Below, in pieces: positions 54,857-64,000 of a DNA stretch of 64,000 bases. How positions within the stretch are numbered: position 1 is the stretch's first letter; every line of letters begins with the position of its first letter. The notes below the pieces were generated by a model, which worked only from the letters and a program-made list of their open reading frames with translations, searched no databases and had not been told where the DNA came from. Location: positions 40,782,183-40,846,182 of the forward strand of contig CM039465.1 in the NCBI GenBank assembly GCA_022414725.1, given 5' to 3'. The position numbers were made by a program, and so were the translations under genes. The DNA comes from Microglena sp. YARC (taxonomy: Eukaryota > Chlorophyta > Chlorophyceae > Chlamydomonadales > Chlamydomonadaceae).

Positions 54857-57427
54857 CTAGTGCTGAGTGTGTGTGTGGGATGCGTCCAGTAGAGCAGTGG
54901 GTGTGTGTGTGTGATTTTCAGGAGAGAAAATATACCTGTGAGTTTGTCGTGCCTGTGTGCTGAGGCGGCGTCGGAATTTCTTAATGGAGGCGGTTGCTCT
55001 CTCCTCTTTGAGTGCAACCTGCATGTGACGTAATTCTGTAATGCTTTGTTTAATATCAGCAGTTAAAGAGAGACAATAGTCAGAGAGGAGTAAATTTTGA
55101 AAGTGCTGTTGTATTTTAATTTTAGTGGTGGGTGAGTATGTGCCTGCCGTGTGAGGTGTGCTTCTAAGTCCCATGTATTGTTGTTGGTCAAGGTGGTTAG
55201 AAGCTGTTCGGAGTGCTTTAATGTGTTTAATATGGTAGTTGAGTCTTCTGTAGGTTTTAGCAGTTTGTCTTGGCAGGAAGGTGCCTGGCGTACTAGGCTT
55301 GGTAGGGCAGGTGTCAGTCATGATGGAGAGAGCTTGGTGAAGAGTGACCATGAGATGATTTGTCATGCTGTTAAGGTCTTCTGGTATGGTGGCTTTGAGT
55401 TTTTGTCTAATAGATTGAATGTGTGCAGATGTTTTATCTTCTCCCAGTAAAGTTTGTGCTATAGTCCAGGCTTTATCTATGTTAATGTGACTGTGCTGAA
55501 ATTGATGGAGAAATTGATTAGAGATGGCTTCTTTAGCTTTGGCCATGTCTTGTTGCTTGAGGGGAAGCTGCGGTTGAGGTGTTGGATTGTGAGGTGGTAT
55601 GTCAAGGTTAGGAGGGGGAAAGAGAGAGGAGGTAATGTGTTGTTCCAGGGTCAAGTGGTCCAGTGTGTCTCCCATTTGGTGTGTAGTTTCTGTCACCGTG
55701 GTAGCAGTTGGGGGGTTGATGAGAATGATGTCATCTATCCTGCTACTGTAGGAAGTGTTGTCTGAGTAAGTATGGGGACGTGGTGACGGTTGAATGTGAA
55801 TTGGATATTTATTAAGGTGTTGATAGTGGGGCTGGTCCTCCAGGTGCTTGATTGTGTTGCTTCTATCAGTAAGGTAGTAGGCTGCATTCCAGTCTCTCCC
55901 TGCAATATAGTGATGAGAGGGGTTTTGGGATATAATGTAGTGAATGTGTTCATAAATACGGGCTCTTTTGGCAGGGTCATTGCAGGGCATGTAGACGCCT
56001 AAAATGTGGGTAGTGTTGTTAATAGTTTGATGAGTGAGATGACCAGCTATGTCAGTGAGGACTTCATGTTTAATTGGATGTGTAGCAAGAGTATTTTTTA
56101 TAAGTGTGATAACTCCAGCTGAGCGGGTAACAATGTTGTCTGCGTTGGTAGCTTGCTTAATGGTTTTGCTGCTGTGATGAAAGTGGTAGTCAAATAGGTC
56201 TTGTTTGATCATATTAATTATACCTGTGTTGTTAGAGGTGAGTTTTGTTTCGGTGAGAATAGCAATGTCTGGCTCATTAGTTCGAATATGGTCGTAGAGT
56301 GTTTCCAAGGATGAGAAGATGCCTCTGCAGTTGGAAGTGATAATGTTAGTAAGATAGAGTGCAGTTCGCTGCTGCTGAACAGGGTATGAAGTAGTGTGGG
56401 TTATTTTAATTCTTTTTTTTTGAAGGTTTTTTGTGGTGAGTTTGGGGGGAGCAGGTTTCTTGTTAGGAGGTTCTGCTCCAAAGATTCTGCTTTGGCGAAA
56501 TTTGGTAAAGTCCGGGAGGGTGATTTTGCTAGGTATGGGGAGAGGTGTGTTTTGCATCTGATTTGCGCAAGAGTGTGAACGTTTTGTGGTTAGAGATTTG
56601 GGAGGTTGAGTTGTATCCCTGGTTGGTTTTTTGGTGGTCGGTGATTTATGTGTAGAGTTTGAGTGGAGGGAAGTGGGGTTGCAACGGGTAGAGGTTCTTT
56701 TAGGTTTCTTAGACTTGGGAGACTTCTCATCATCAGAGACAAGGTCTACAGTTTCTGTAGGAGCTGGGGGCTCTGTAAGATCTGCAGGGTGAATGTGATC
56801 TGTAGGGTGTGGAAGGTCTGAGAGAAGTTGTTGAAGTTGTGAGGAGTCTGTAAGATTCATCTGGTCTGTAAGATCTATATGGTCTGTGGAGTCTGTAGCA
56901 TTGTGAGTAAGAGTGGTAGGTAGGTCTATAGTGATAGTGTGAGTTGGGTTGTTTGGTTCATAGTAAATTTCAGGCTGGAAAAGTTGAGGGCAGGGTAGTC
57001 CAGATGTGTCTGTAAGGGTGTAAATGTGCCCTTGAAGATGTTGCCAGTCAGGAGGCTTCAGGGGATAGGGGCCTTCAGAGGTCATATCCCACCACTCACC
57101 GTCCAGTTGCTTAATGGCCTTAGCATGTCCATATCCAGAGTTATAATGTAGGAGGAAGCAAGAGCAGTTGGTAGGGATGCGTTGTAGGATCTGCATCTGT
57201 GAGCTGCCCAGCATGATACCTTCAGAGTAGGTCAGTGAAGTCCCTGCAATTTCTGTGTGGGGGCTAATATGGTGGGGAATGTATCTTGGGTTGGTGTGCT
57301 TAGTAAGGAGGCCAAGGTGAGATTTGTTGGAAGAAAGGTAGAAATTAATAAGATTGCTAGTATAGTTACCAGTGAGACTGTCATAGTGCCCTTCAAGGGT
57401 CCATTGTTGGCACGTATAGTTGCGCAC
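54857..57427 (-). CDS. Retrotransposon polyprotein segment: protease end, APE endonuclease, linker (856 codons)
   Basis: Residues 1-135 are the distal half of the last protease module (SGYGHAKAIKQLDGEWWDM, then WQHLQGHIYTL). About 150-355 is a Thr/Pro/Lys-rich linker with an acidic SDDEKSPKSKKPKR patch, likely disordered or a nuclear localisation signal. About 360-600 is an APE-type endonuclease: SNCRGIFSSLETL, EPDIAILTETKL (catalytic Glu), ILGVYMPCN, AGRDWNA, SRIDDIILI and DTLDHLT (terminal Asp-His pair as LDHL). About 600-830 is a helical linker leading to RT. The frame ends at 54857 by a shift before RT. The APE nicks target DNA in the LINE mechanism; its presence with an RLE in one element is the notable point. 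Confidence 0.8.
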   Translation of the reverse strand: MRNYTCQQWTLEGHYDSLTGNYTSNLINFYLSSNKSHLGLLTKHTNPRYIPHHISPHTEIAGTSLTYSEGIMLGSSQMQILQRIPTNCSCFLLHYNSGYGHAKAIKQLDGEWWDMTSEGPYPLKPPDWQHLQGHIYTLTDTSGLPCPQLFQPEIYYEPNNPTHTITIDLPTTLTHNATDSTDHIDLTDQMNLTDSSQLQQLLSDLPHPTDHIHPADLTEPPAPTETVDLVSDDEKSPKSKKPKRTSTRCNPTSLHSNSTHKSPTTKKPTRDTTQPPKSLTTKRSHSCANQMQNTPLPIPSKITLPDFTKFRQSRIFGAEPPNKKPAPPKLTTKNLQKKRIKITHTTSYPVQQQRTALYLTNIITSNCRGIFSSLETLYDHIRTNEPDIAILTETKLTSNNTGIINMIKQDLFDYHFHHSSKTIKQATNADNIVTRSAGVITLIKNTLATHPIKHEVLTDIAGHLTHQTINNTTHILGVYMPCNDPAKRARIYEHIHYIISQNPSHHYIAGRDWNAAYYLTDRSNTIKHLEDQPHYQHLNKYPIHIQPSPRPHTYSDNTSYSSRIDDIILINPPTATTVTETTHQMGDTLDHLTLEQHITSSLFPPPNLDIPPHNPTPQPQLPLKQQDMAKAKEAISNQFLHQFQHSHINIDKAWTIAQTLLGEDKTSAHIQSIRQKLKATIPEDLNSMTNHLMVTLHQALSIMTDTCPTKPSTPGTFLPRQTAKTYRRLNYHIKHIKALRTASNHLDQQQYMGLRSTPHTAGTYSPTTKIKIQQHFQNLLLSDYCLSLTADIKQSITELRHMQVALKEERATASIKKFRRRLSTQARQTHRYIFSPENHTHTPTALLDASHTHTQH

Positions 57428-58404
57428 ATGAGTAATTTTACAGAAAAGTCTAGGATTTCGTCAAGATCAAGAGCTTTGTACCCCAGGTAAATATTGATGG
57501 AGTGTATTTGGCAGTTGGAGTTGATTTGGGGTTCCAATATGGGAGGTTGGTGCGGTGGGTGGTCTGGGTTGTTTGTACGGGGGTGGGGGTGGGGGCTTGG
57601 TCCTCCTCCATGGGGTCCACCGGGAGGTCCTCCTCCATAGGGTTGATGGGGTTGTGATCTAGCCATGCTTCATTGGGTTGTCCTGGTTGTAGTGTATAGG
57701 TGTGGCCCTGGATGCTCGCCCATTTACGAGGGGTGTTCAGGAGAATGGGTTGGTGGTTGAGAGAGTCTATCAAGTACCACTCACCCTGGAAGTGTTTGAT
57801 TGTGGCTGCATGGCCAAATGCAGTGCTGAAGTTGAGTATGCATGCCTGGTGGGGGTGGAGGCGCTCTAATATCTGTTCCTTTGTGCTGCCTGGCATGATG
57901 CCCTTGGGGTATGTCTCTCGGTGTCCATGGTTAGGAAGGGGAAGCTGAGCAGGGGTGTAAGGGGGGTTATACAACGGGGTGAGGATGCCCACAATGGGGT
58001 GGTGTAGATGCAGGAAGGAGCTAAGCAGGGGGACTGAGAAGTTGCCCTGGCCGTGTCCAGTTGTGTAGTGCTCGTCCCTAATTCTACGGCGGCTGGTGTG
58101 GAGGTGATCAGCGTATGCGAGGATAGCTAGGGGTTCTATGTACGGACCTCCTAGTAGGTATTTTTATGGCGTGGGACTGGCAGAAATTATATGCTTGGGG
58201 TTCCCAGTATGGGAGGTGGGGTTGGGAGGGGAGAAGAGGGAGGGGGAGAGGGGGTTGGTCTCCTCCTCTACACGTGGGGTGGGGGGTGGGAAGTTGGATC
58301 TGGATGTGTATAGGCTGGTGGGGATGGCTGGGTGGGGGAAGCTGTTGGGGGCCTGGGGACCACCGTGTTGGCTATTTATAGAGTGGGCCTGGCAGAGGTC
58401 GAAT
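57010..58404 (-). CDS. Tandem papain-fold (Josephin/OTU-like) cysteine protease modules of copy B
   Basis: Three Cys boxes: LCQAHSIN (58374-58404), FCQSHAIK (58161-58190) and NCQIHSINIYLG (57487-57520). Two complete His halves follow boxes 2 and 3: AFGHAATIKHFQGEWYLIDS (57760-57820) and GYGHAKAIKQLDGEWWDM (57078-57135), each closed by W-x-x-(I/L)-Q-G-H-x-Y-T-L. C-x2-H-x-I-N plus H ... W-x-x-(D) matches clan CA deubiquitinase-type proteases. Dualen elements are known to carry a cysteine (OTU-type) protease, but a repeated module is unexpected. Modules 1/2 are separated by Pro/Glu-rich linkers. Frames shift between Cys and His halves of both full modules (near 58160 and 57430). The second His half has Met where the first has Ser after Asp. 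Confidence 0.65.
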
Positions 58405-58521
58405 ACTTGAGGTTCCCATTATGAGGGGTGGGGCGGGGGTAGGGGTGTGTGGAGTGGGGGCGAGGTCTGACCCTTCCTCTACAGGTGGGGTGGGGGGGCA
58501 GGTAAGAGGGTCGAGGTGTGA

Positions 58522-59280
58522 TTAGGCTAGTGAGGATGGTGAGGTGTATGAGGTTGGTGATGGCCTGGGGGTCATGAGGTGATACAAGCAGGTGGTAACC
58601 GGGAGGTAGTTTAAGAGCAGGGAGATTCCAATGCCGATGAGGCAGGGGGCAGGGAACCACGTCTTTTTACATGGGCGTCTCCGTGCCTTCAAGATAGGAG
58701 CCTTGCTGCCTCTCCCCTGTCTACGTCTAGTAGCTCTGTTTAGGGTACGGGGGGGGGGCAGTCTGGCAGGGGTCAGGTAGATGCATGTGGTGGCTAATGC
58801 CCACCCCGCTATGATAATGTTCCATAGTATGAGCCACTGGGCCCATGCGTCTGAGGCATATGGAGTGAGCCACCACCGAAAAATACTAAAGATGGTGTCA
58901 CCACAGGGGTACATGCACAGGTATGGCTTTGCCCATGAGTGTCTTCGGTTAATTTGGGCGGCGTAAGATTTAGTTTGGGCAGTGTTGAGTTTGCCTCCTT
59001 GGTAGGGGAGGGCTTCGTAACAGGGGGGTGGCAGGGAAAGCCTTGCCTCCTTGGGAAAGGAGGGCTTCATAGCAATGGGGTTGGCAGGGAAAGCCTTGCC
59101 TCCTTGGGAAAGGAGGACTTCGTAACAGGGGGGTGGCAGGGAAAGCCTTGCCTCCTTGGGAAAGGAGGACTTCATAGCAATGGGGTTGGCAGGGAAAGCC
59201 TTGCCTCCTTGGGAAAGGAGGACTTCGTAACAGGGGGTTGGCAGGGAAAGCCTTGCCTTCTTGGGAAAGGAGGACTTCAT
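58522..59280 (-). CDS. Retrotransposon ORF with repeats and two hydrophobic helices
   Basis: 252 codons. The first 100 are translations of the 53-bp array (KEARLSLPPP, QGGKAFPANP). Then comes unique sequence with WAQWLILWNIIIAGWALATT (helix 1), a basic stretch (ATRRRQGRGSKAPILKARRR) and FPAPCLIGIGISLLLNYLPV (helix 2). Two TM-length helices with a basic loop would make a small membrane protein. This is absent from copy A, removed by its deletion. Whether it is translated is unknown. Confidence 0.4.
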   Translation of the reverse strand: MKSSFPKKARLSLPTPCYEVLLSQGGKAFPANPIAMKSSFPKEARLSLPPPCYEVLLSQGGKAFPANPIAMKPSFPKEARLSLPPPCYEALPYQGGKLNTAQTKSYAAQINRRHSWAKPYLCMYPCGDTIFSIFRWWLTPYASDAWAQWLILWNIIIAGWALATTCIYLTPARLPPPRTLNRATRRRQGRGSKAPILKARRRPCKKTWFPAPCLIGIGISLLLNYLPVTTCLYHLMTPRPSPTSYTSPSSLA

Positions 59281-59450
59281 AGCAATGGGGTTGGCAGGGA
59301 AAGCCTTGCCTCCTTGGTAAGGGAGGGCTTCGTAACAGGGGGTGGCAGGGAAAGCCTTGCCTTCTTGGGAAAGGAGGGCTTCATTACAGGGGGGGTGGCA
59401 GGGTGGATCTTGCTTCCTTGATAGGGGAGGGCTTCGTTACATGGGTGGGC
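58990..59450. repeat. 53-bp minisatellite in the 5' region of copy B
   Basis: 'ggcagggaaagccttgcctc' plus 'cttgggaaaggagg.cttcg' with alternating ends 'taacaggggg' and 'atagcaatgggg', about eight copies. Copy A has a different 45-bp array at the comparable place. Confidence 0.88.
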
Positions 59451-60455
59451 AGGGTGGAATGGCATGGTGGCAGGGGTGTGTGTTTGCATGGCCGCGTGGT
59501 CGTATGATCGCATCGTTGCATAGTTGCATGGTCGCGTGAGGTGAGTAGTGGCAAGAGGCTTACCCATGCCCGGCGTCTGTTCTATGACTTCGATGATGCG
59601 AGAGCCATGTTTATGCATAGTGCTTGGCTCACTGAGGTTTCTGGCGTTAGTATTGCGTTTGTGTTGGTTGCGCTTTGAGGGATGTATTATTATTGAGCTC
59701 GAATGGTTGTGGCGATCGGTATTTCGATAGGCCATGCCGTGCGCCGTAATTTGGCTTGGCTGGAGGGCCCCGCGTGTGTGCGCCGAGTGTGTGGTTGGGT
59801 GGATTTTGTGCTGAAAAGCACAGGGGAAGTGTTGAAAAACACTGCATGACTTGTCCTTCGCGCTGCAGCTGACATGGTCACGTCCCAGTATCCATAGGAG
59901 GGATTCCCAATGCAGCATGCAGCGCTCTGGACTGTCAACGCGGATGGTCATGGCGGTAGGCAGGTCCCTATTTGAAAGGGCAGGTAGCTGTCCTTGATAC
60001 CTGCATGGAGGAGGAAAGTGTTCGTTAGTAGGTTTCACGATTGGATGGAGCTTTCGCTCCTGGCAGCGACCATCAAGAATGCGCCAGGAATGTGCGCTAT
60101 GCATCCCCCTCTGTTGGGAAGTCCAGGGAGAGGCGCATTCTATCAGGGAATTCACGCTTCCGACTGCCCAGAGGTGCAGCCGACCCAAATAACCGCCTAT
60201 CACCCTGCGATCACAGCATTTGCTGCGAATCGCGTCAGATGTTGGAGACTGCCACTTCGATAGCAGCATCGCCTCTGCGGAAGCATGAGCTTCTGTTTGG
60301 TCGCAGTTTCGGGGAGAGTTGACCAAAACTGCGCGAAACAGAGAGCAGGTGGTATCATTCGGTAGCGCAGACGCAGGAGGATGCGAATGCGTCACGAGAA
60401 TGCTAAGAAGGAGAATGAGTAGCGAGAATGTTACATCGGAAATTCGAATGGTGAT
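59277..60455 (-). CDS. 5' ORF of retrotransposon copy B, function unknown
   Basis: Open from beyond the element boundary to 59277. Shares with copy A the hydrophobic VTFSLLILLLSI start, CSLFRAVLVNSPRNC and ECASPWTSQQ words, then differs. It ends in the first array repeats (KPSFPKKARLSLPPP). No known ORF1 domain. Same caution as for copy A about whether it is translated. Confidence 0.35.
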   Translation of the reverse strand: MTIRISDVTFSLLILLLSILVTHSHPPASALPNDTTCSLFRAVLVNSPRNCDQTEAHASAEAMLLSKWQSPTSDAIRSKCCDRRVIGGYLGRLHLWAVGSVNSLIECASPWTSQQRGMHSAHSWRILDGRCQERKLHPIVKPTNEHFPPPCRYQGQLPALSNRDLPTAMTIRVDSPERCMLHWESLLWILGRDHVSCSAKDKSCSVFQHFPCAFQHKIHPTTHSAHTRGALQPSQITAHGMAYRNTDRHNHSSSIIIHPSKRNQHKRNTNARNLSEPSTMHKHGSRIIEVIEQTPGMGKPLATTHLTRPCNYATMRSYDHAAMQTHTPATMPFHPAHPCNEALPYQGSKIHPATPPVMKPSFPKKARLSLPPPVTKPSLTKEARLSLPTPLL

Positions 60456-60474
60456 TAAAAAATCCTTTAAAAAA

Positions 60475-60486
60475 ATGACAACGAAA
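60475..60486. repeat. Target-site duplication of copy B (5' side)
   Basis: ATGACAACGAAA, identical to 49173-49184. Confidence 0.85.
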
Positions 60487-60487
60487 C

Positions 60488-60562
60488 TAGTATGCTTAGT
60501 ACTTGAGCATGGTAACATAGCTCCAGCCAGCAATTTGATTGCTAGCCGTCTTCGGCAGTAAA
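60488..60562 (-). repeat. R3 family copy next to retrotransposon copy B
   Basis: 'ttgagcatggtaacatagct', 'ccagccagcaatttgattgc', 'gccgtcttcggcagtaaaaa' is the reverse complement of the R3 core, with its flank 'aattaccaagaaaaatg'. Confidence 0.65.
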
Positions 60563-63500
60563 AACAAATTACCAAGAAAAATGTCCAGGAGGTGTAGGAC
60601 TGGTATCTTGGACGTCAGCTAAAGCCTTATAATCTCCCATGAAACCCTAGCATTCTCCACCAACTGCACTTTCCTGAATGCGAAGTGTACCGGTAGTTAT
60701 TAATAATCTTTGGGGCCTGATTCCTGGGTCTGTACATTGGGGACATGATAACATTAAAAATCGTTTTAAACGATTCTGCAAGATTACGGTTTTGAAGAAA
60801 ACCGATTGTAGACGTTCCAGAAATTCCCCAGGGCTTGCATAATTACATGACAATTTCTCTTAGTCAATGGCTTGATGTGGCGGTGCCAAACTTGGCAATG
60901 GCAGTGGCCTGAATTACTCGACAAGGATCCTACCCCTTAGGGTGGTAGTAATTGTCGACTTTAGGGGTTCCCACTGTCATAGGTGATGGGTATACCGGTA
61001 GATGCAACACACATTATCATTGTACAGGACACCTGACTTGAACAGCAGTGTTCTACTGTTCTTCATCTTAATCAAACAGTAAAATTAAATAAAATAACAC
61101 TGTGTGGAACGCAGTGAGAAGATGTTAGTGCTACCTGAGAAGAAATCATATAAAAAATACTACGTGTGGACCGCGGTATCAGCTTGGATAACACTCCGGA
61201 GAGTGGACTTTGTGTGTGCAGCACGCCAATCTATAAATGCGGAGACGAGAAATAAGTTACAAGCACAGGAGACCCATTAAGGGGCACCAGTGGAGGAAAG
61301 GGGGCGGTAGCCTGGAACCTGATCAGGGTACAGGCTAGACAGCGCGTGTCAGAAGAACCGATGACGCAGTCAACAGGAAGCTGACATAGTACTGTCAGGA
61401 CCGGTAGTTCTAAGGGAGTACACAAGGAGTCACCAAGACATAAAACAAGCGAGAGCACCGCTATTCATGCTGATACTCCACCTATGACGCAGGTGACATA
61501 CAATACTAGTACTCCACCTATGGCACTGGGGACATAGAACCATAAACTGGTAGCAAACAAAAATTATTAAGGAACGGCGGAAAAACAGGAAACCAGAAGA
61601 AAGCCCTGTCTAAAATAAAAGGATGAGAAAGGATGAACCAAAACCACTGTAGTACTCCGAAAATGTAGCAGCAAAAAACTTGGGTCATACCGAGCTGAGC
61701 TGAGACCAAAATGGAAATGTAACCATCCATGGTAAGCGCAAAAAATACTATTCATCCAGAATAGTAGGCACCAAACCAGAAAATCACAGGGAGGCCAAAC
61801 AGAAATCAATCCTAATACCAAAGGAAGGGGAACAACGTGACTGAAAGAACCGAGAACTTAACCTAAAGAGAAGACTGAAAAAATCGTATATCAAAGTTGG
61901 GGAACAACGGTATAGAAAACCCGATCCGGGAATAGGAACCTAACGCCAATCAATGATAACCAAAGAGACGGATTGAAATATCGTGTGAGCGCAGCACACG
62001 AGAGAATCAAAGCCTAAAGGACGCAGACAAGAGGACACTAAAGACTACGATGGAAAAACAAGTCGATGGAAAAATCCACTACCTTAAAAACTATTCTTAG
62101 CATATAATTCATGACTAGGTTGGGATGAAAAAACCATGATGAACTGGTTTCTCACTCAAAGATGGAAGTAAGAAGATTTATGAAAGTTAATTATCATAAA
62201 TCCCAGCTACTGCACTAACGAAAAACATTCTAAGAGGTGGGTATCGCACCGCAAAGAACTCATGCACTCAAGACACACCAAGCGCCTAACCACAAGCAAA
62301 CCAAACCTGCAGTAACTGAAAAAATCCAAAGGATGCGAAGTTAAAAATTTCAAGAAACTTGTAACCAACAAAGGAAACACAGTTCAATGAACAATAGAAG
62401 GGTAGATGTACAACCATAGTACATAAAACCTATTGTCCACCTGAAAAATAGGAAACGCAGAAAAAAGGACTTCAAAGAATTTACTGCAAAGGAAGGAATG
62501 AAAGGGCGCTTGAAATACACTCGGAAGAACAAGAAAGAGGTGAGCGGCGGTACATCTGCAAGTACAACTGCAGGGACATCTGCAAGTACAACTGCAAGAT
62601 GACCCAGCCCACCAAATTACAGTAAAATCCAAAGGGAAATAACTACTACACTCCACAAAAAGTTCCAATCACATGAGGGGCTGGTGATCTAAAAACAGTG
62701 TGGAGTAAAAAGAAATAGCTAATCTATGATGAGCTCCACCGAACGAACCATCTGCCTATGGAACTAAGAGTCAGAAACCATCAAGACGCTATAACGGTGG
62801 TCTGAATTAAGTACCACCTTCCACCAAAACCAAGAAAGACAGCTGAAAGGAAGCTGCCTAAACAAAGCGTCGTAACGCTCCACCAATCTAGACTACCCTA
62901 TAAGTCAGTCTAGGAGGTGCTGAGGAATAGGCACTCACACATAGGGCCATGTTAACCTACGTATGAGAACCAGCAGCACCTAAAACAATGAATCCTGGGT
63001 TGACTGTAACACCCCAGCCATACGCAGTATCAAGCTAGACCAGTGTTCAAGATCATCACTTACCCATTCGGCAACGGCTACATCATCACATGGGCTTGAC
63101 CCGAGTAATCCACCAGGGACGACAGGAGGCGTCGGAATTATGGACACCCGCGAGCCATCCGAGGTGGTCGGAGGTTGGCGACTATTAGTCAATGGACCTG
63201 ATCCAGGTACCACTATGATCGAAGGCTGTCTAAATCCTAAAACTTCACCGCTAAAACGTGGCACAGAGGAGGGCCTGGCGACCCCCTGAGATTCGGCTAA
63301 GATTATAGTTGGATATCCAACTCCCACCCGCCCTAAAACTTCACACACAATACAGCAAGATCAGGCCCTGGTCTAGAATGCAACAATGATACATCCCAGC
63401 CAGGCCAGCCAACAACAATTGGGGTTGTTAAAGGGCGTAGGGAATTACCGGTAACACATGACATATCACCGTTTGATGACAGGAGGGATGCAAGCGGGCA

Positions 63501-64000
63501 CGGGGACCCATACTAATGGGAGAACCCAGAAAGACAGTTTATAACTGAACTGGAGATAGAGAGTACATCACTACTCACTACTAACTGGCGCAACATTGGA
63601 AACCCAAATATAATAACCCTTACTTACCAGGGAATACCCAACCAGTCTACCAAATAATGTCTTTTTAACTAGCTTGTTGCGTGACTGCCCAATACTAAGA
63701 TTACATAGCAAGGGCAACCAAACAAACGCAACAACGACACATCAGGTGCAACCCCAAAGAAAAGCTCCGAAGGAGTCTTGTCTCCCTAGATGAACACGCG
63801 ATTGCAAAGATAACACACTAGCACCATGCTGAGCAGTGTCATCATCAACAACTCATGCATGCCCCAACTAATCGAGATCAACCATGCCTCTATACCACTT
63901 AACTACAAATTCCTAAGCCCTATCATAACTCAAACACTTGAACCCAAACTCACGTAGCTAAGGCATACACCTAAGGGGGGAACCAGGGGCACGGGAAGAC
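60563..64000. other. No gene recognised
   Basis: About 3.4 kb without obvious repeats or domains, purine-rich on the plus strand through 61.2-62.9 kb. 'gtgttctactgttcttc' at 61042 recurs at 450. A minus-strand frame at 63348-62980 (122 codons, opening RVGVGYPTIILAESQGV, with PGGLLGSSPCDDVAVAEWV) looks more protein-like than the rest but I cannot assign it; a retrotransposon gag fragment or an exon are both possible. A small duplication of 'actccacctatg' lies at 61475-61520. Confidence 0.4.

Larger units (their letters stand above)
49185..60474 (-). mobile_element. Dualen/RandI-type non-LTR retrotransposon, copy B (full span, 11.3 kb)
   Basis: Flanked by a perfect 12-bp TSD and ending (minus strand) in TGTAAC plus TTCAAT hexamers. 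Order from 5': ORF with signal-like start (59277-60455), 53-bp array (58990-59450), ORF with two hydrophobic helices, cysteine-protease modules (58404-57010), Ser/Thr/Pro linker, APE, linker, RT, RNase H, CCHC knuckle, restriction-like endonuclease. The 856-codon stretch with APE is uninterrupted, while 49.2-54.8 kb has many single-base shifts. Homology to copy A is high in RT to RLE. The 22 nt before 60455 are not shared with copy A and may be untemplated 5' sequence. It inserted beside the right arm of the inverted repeat, next to an R3 copy. Confidence 0.87.

Noticed and set aside
58939..59421. Plus-strand frame of 160 codons (GKPCLLGKGGLHSNG repeats)
   Set aside because: Antisense of the 53-bp array in the retrotransposon 5' region.
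61518..62668. Hydrophobic minus-strand frames (Phe/Cys/Trp rich) as membrane proteins
   Set aside because: They come from purine-rich plus-strand sequence read in reverse; short, overlapping and without consistent start or motif.

Overview
The window looks like nuclear DNA of a green alga. The evidence is spliceosomal introns with GT..AG ends in correct phase, long poly-C/poly-G runs, a hydroxyproline-rich (PPP/SPP) cell-surface membrane protein with an ephrin-receptor-like Cys box, and a non-LTR retrotransposon carrying both APE and restriction-like endonucleases (Dualen/RandI type, established in Chlamydomonas). A prasinophyte such as Cymbomonas is a guess, not a demonstrated assignment. 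Nothing prokaryotic is present and most of the window is repeat. Many long open frames in it are only translations of microsatellites.

Layout. 1-6.3 kb: satellite-like units of about 1.53 kb, each ending in (TA)n, interrupted by a tRNA-like dispersed repeat. 6.5-21.6 kb: one multi-exon gene of unknown function. Its exons at 7421-7574, 10548-10825, 14765-14923, 19451-19633 and 19.83-20.08 kb splice in consistent phase through the third exon, and nearly every exon/intron junction has been amplified into tandem arrays of decoy splice sites. A zinc-finger ORF and a small TIR element lie in its introns. 21.6-28.3 kb: dispersed repeats, including a tRNA-headed SINE candidate, a fold-back element with arms of about 210 bp, and a fragment of a membrane-protein gene. 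28.4-33.1 kb: a two-exon gene (252 aa, possibly a ciliary protein) whose exon 2 acceptor and whose stop-codon/3' region are each repeated about six times.

34.4-42.2 kb (+) and 49.2-60.5 kb (-): two copies of the same large retrotransposon, each bounded by a perfect target-site duplication (11 and 12 bp). The longer copy (11.3 kb) encodes tandem papain-fold (Josephin-like) cysteine protease modules, an APE endonuclease, reverse transcriptase, RNase H, a CCHC zinc knuckle and a restriction-like endonuclease. The other copy has lost the protease and most of the APE. Both are frameshifted. Between them is an inverted duplication (44.5-49.2 kb) of a divergently transcribed gene for a signal-peptide/PPP-rich/Cys-box/single-TM surface protein. 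The left copy has an extra element of about 215 bp in its intron. 60.6-64 kb holds nothing I recognise.

The parts connect in two ways. First, the retrotransposon probably supplies the machinery that spreads the short non-autonomous families. One of these (six copies) ends in TGTAAC plus a hexamer repeat much like the retrotransposon's own 3' tail. Second, both well-modelled genes show the same oddity: the DNA at a splice junction or stop codon is what has been tandemly multiplied, so introns are filled with copies of their own splice sites. Scattered single-base indels (16-17 kb, 49-54 kb) could be decay or assembly error and limit confidence in reading frames.
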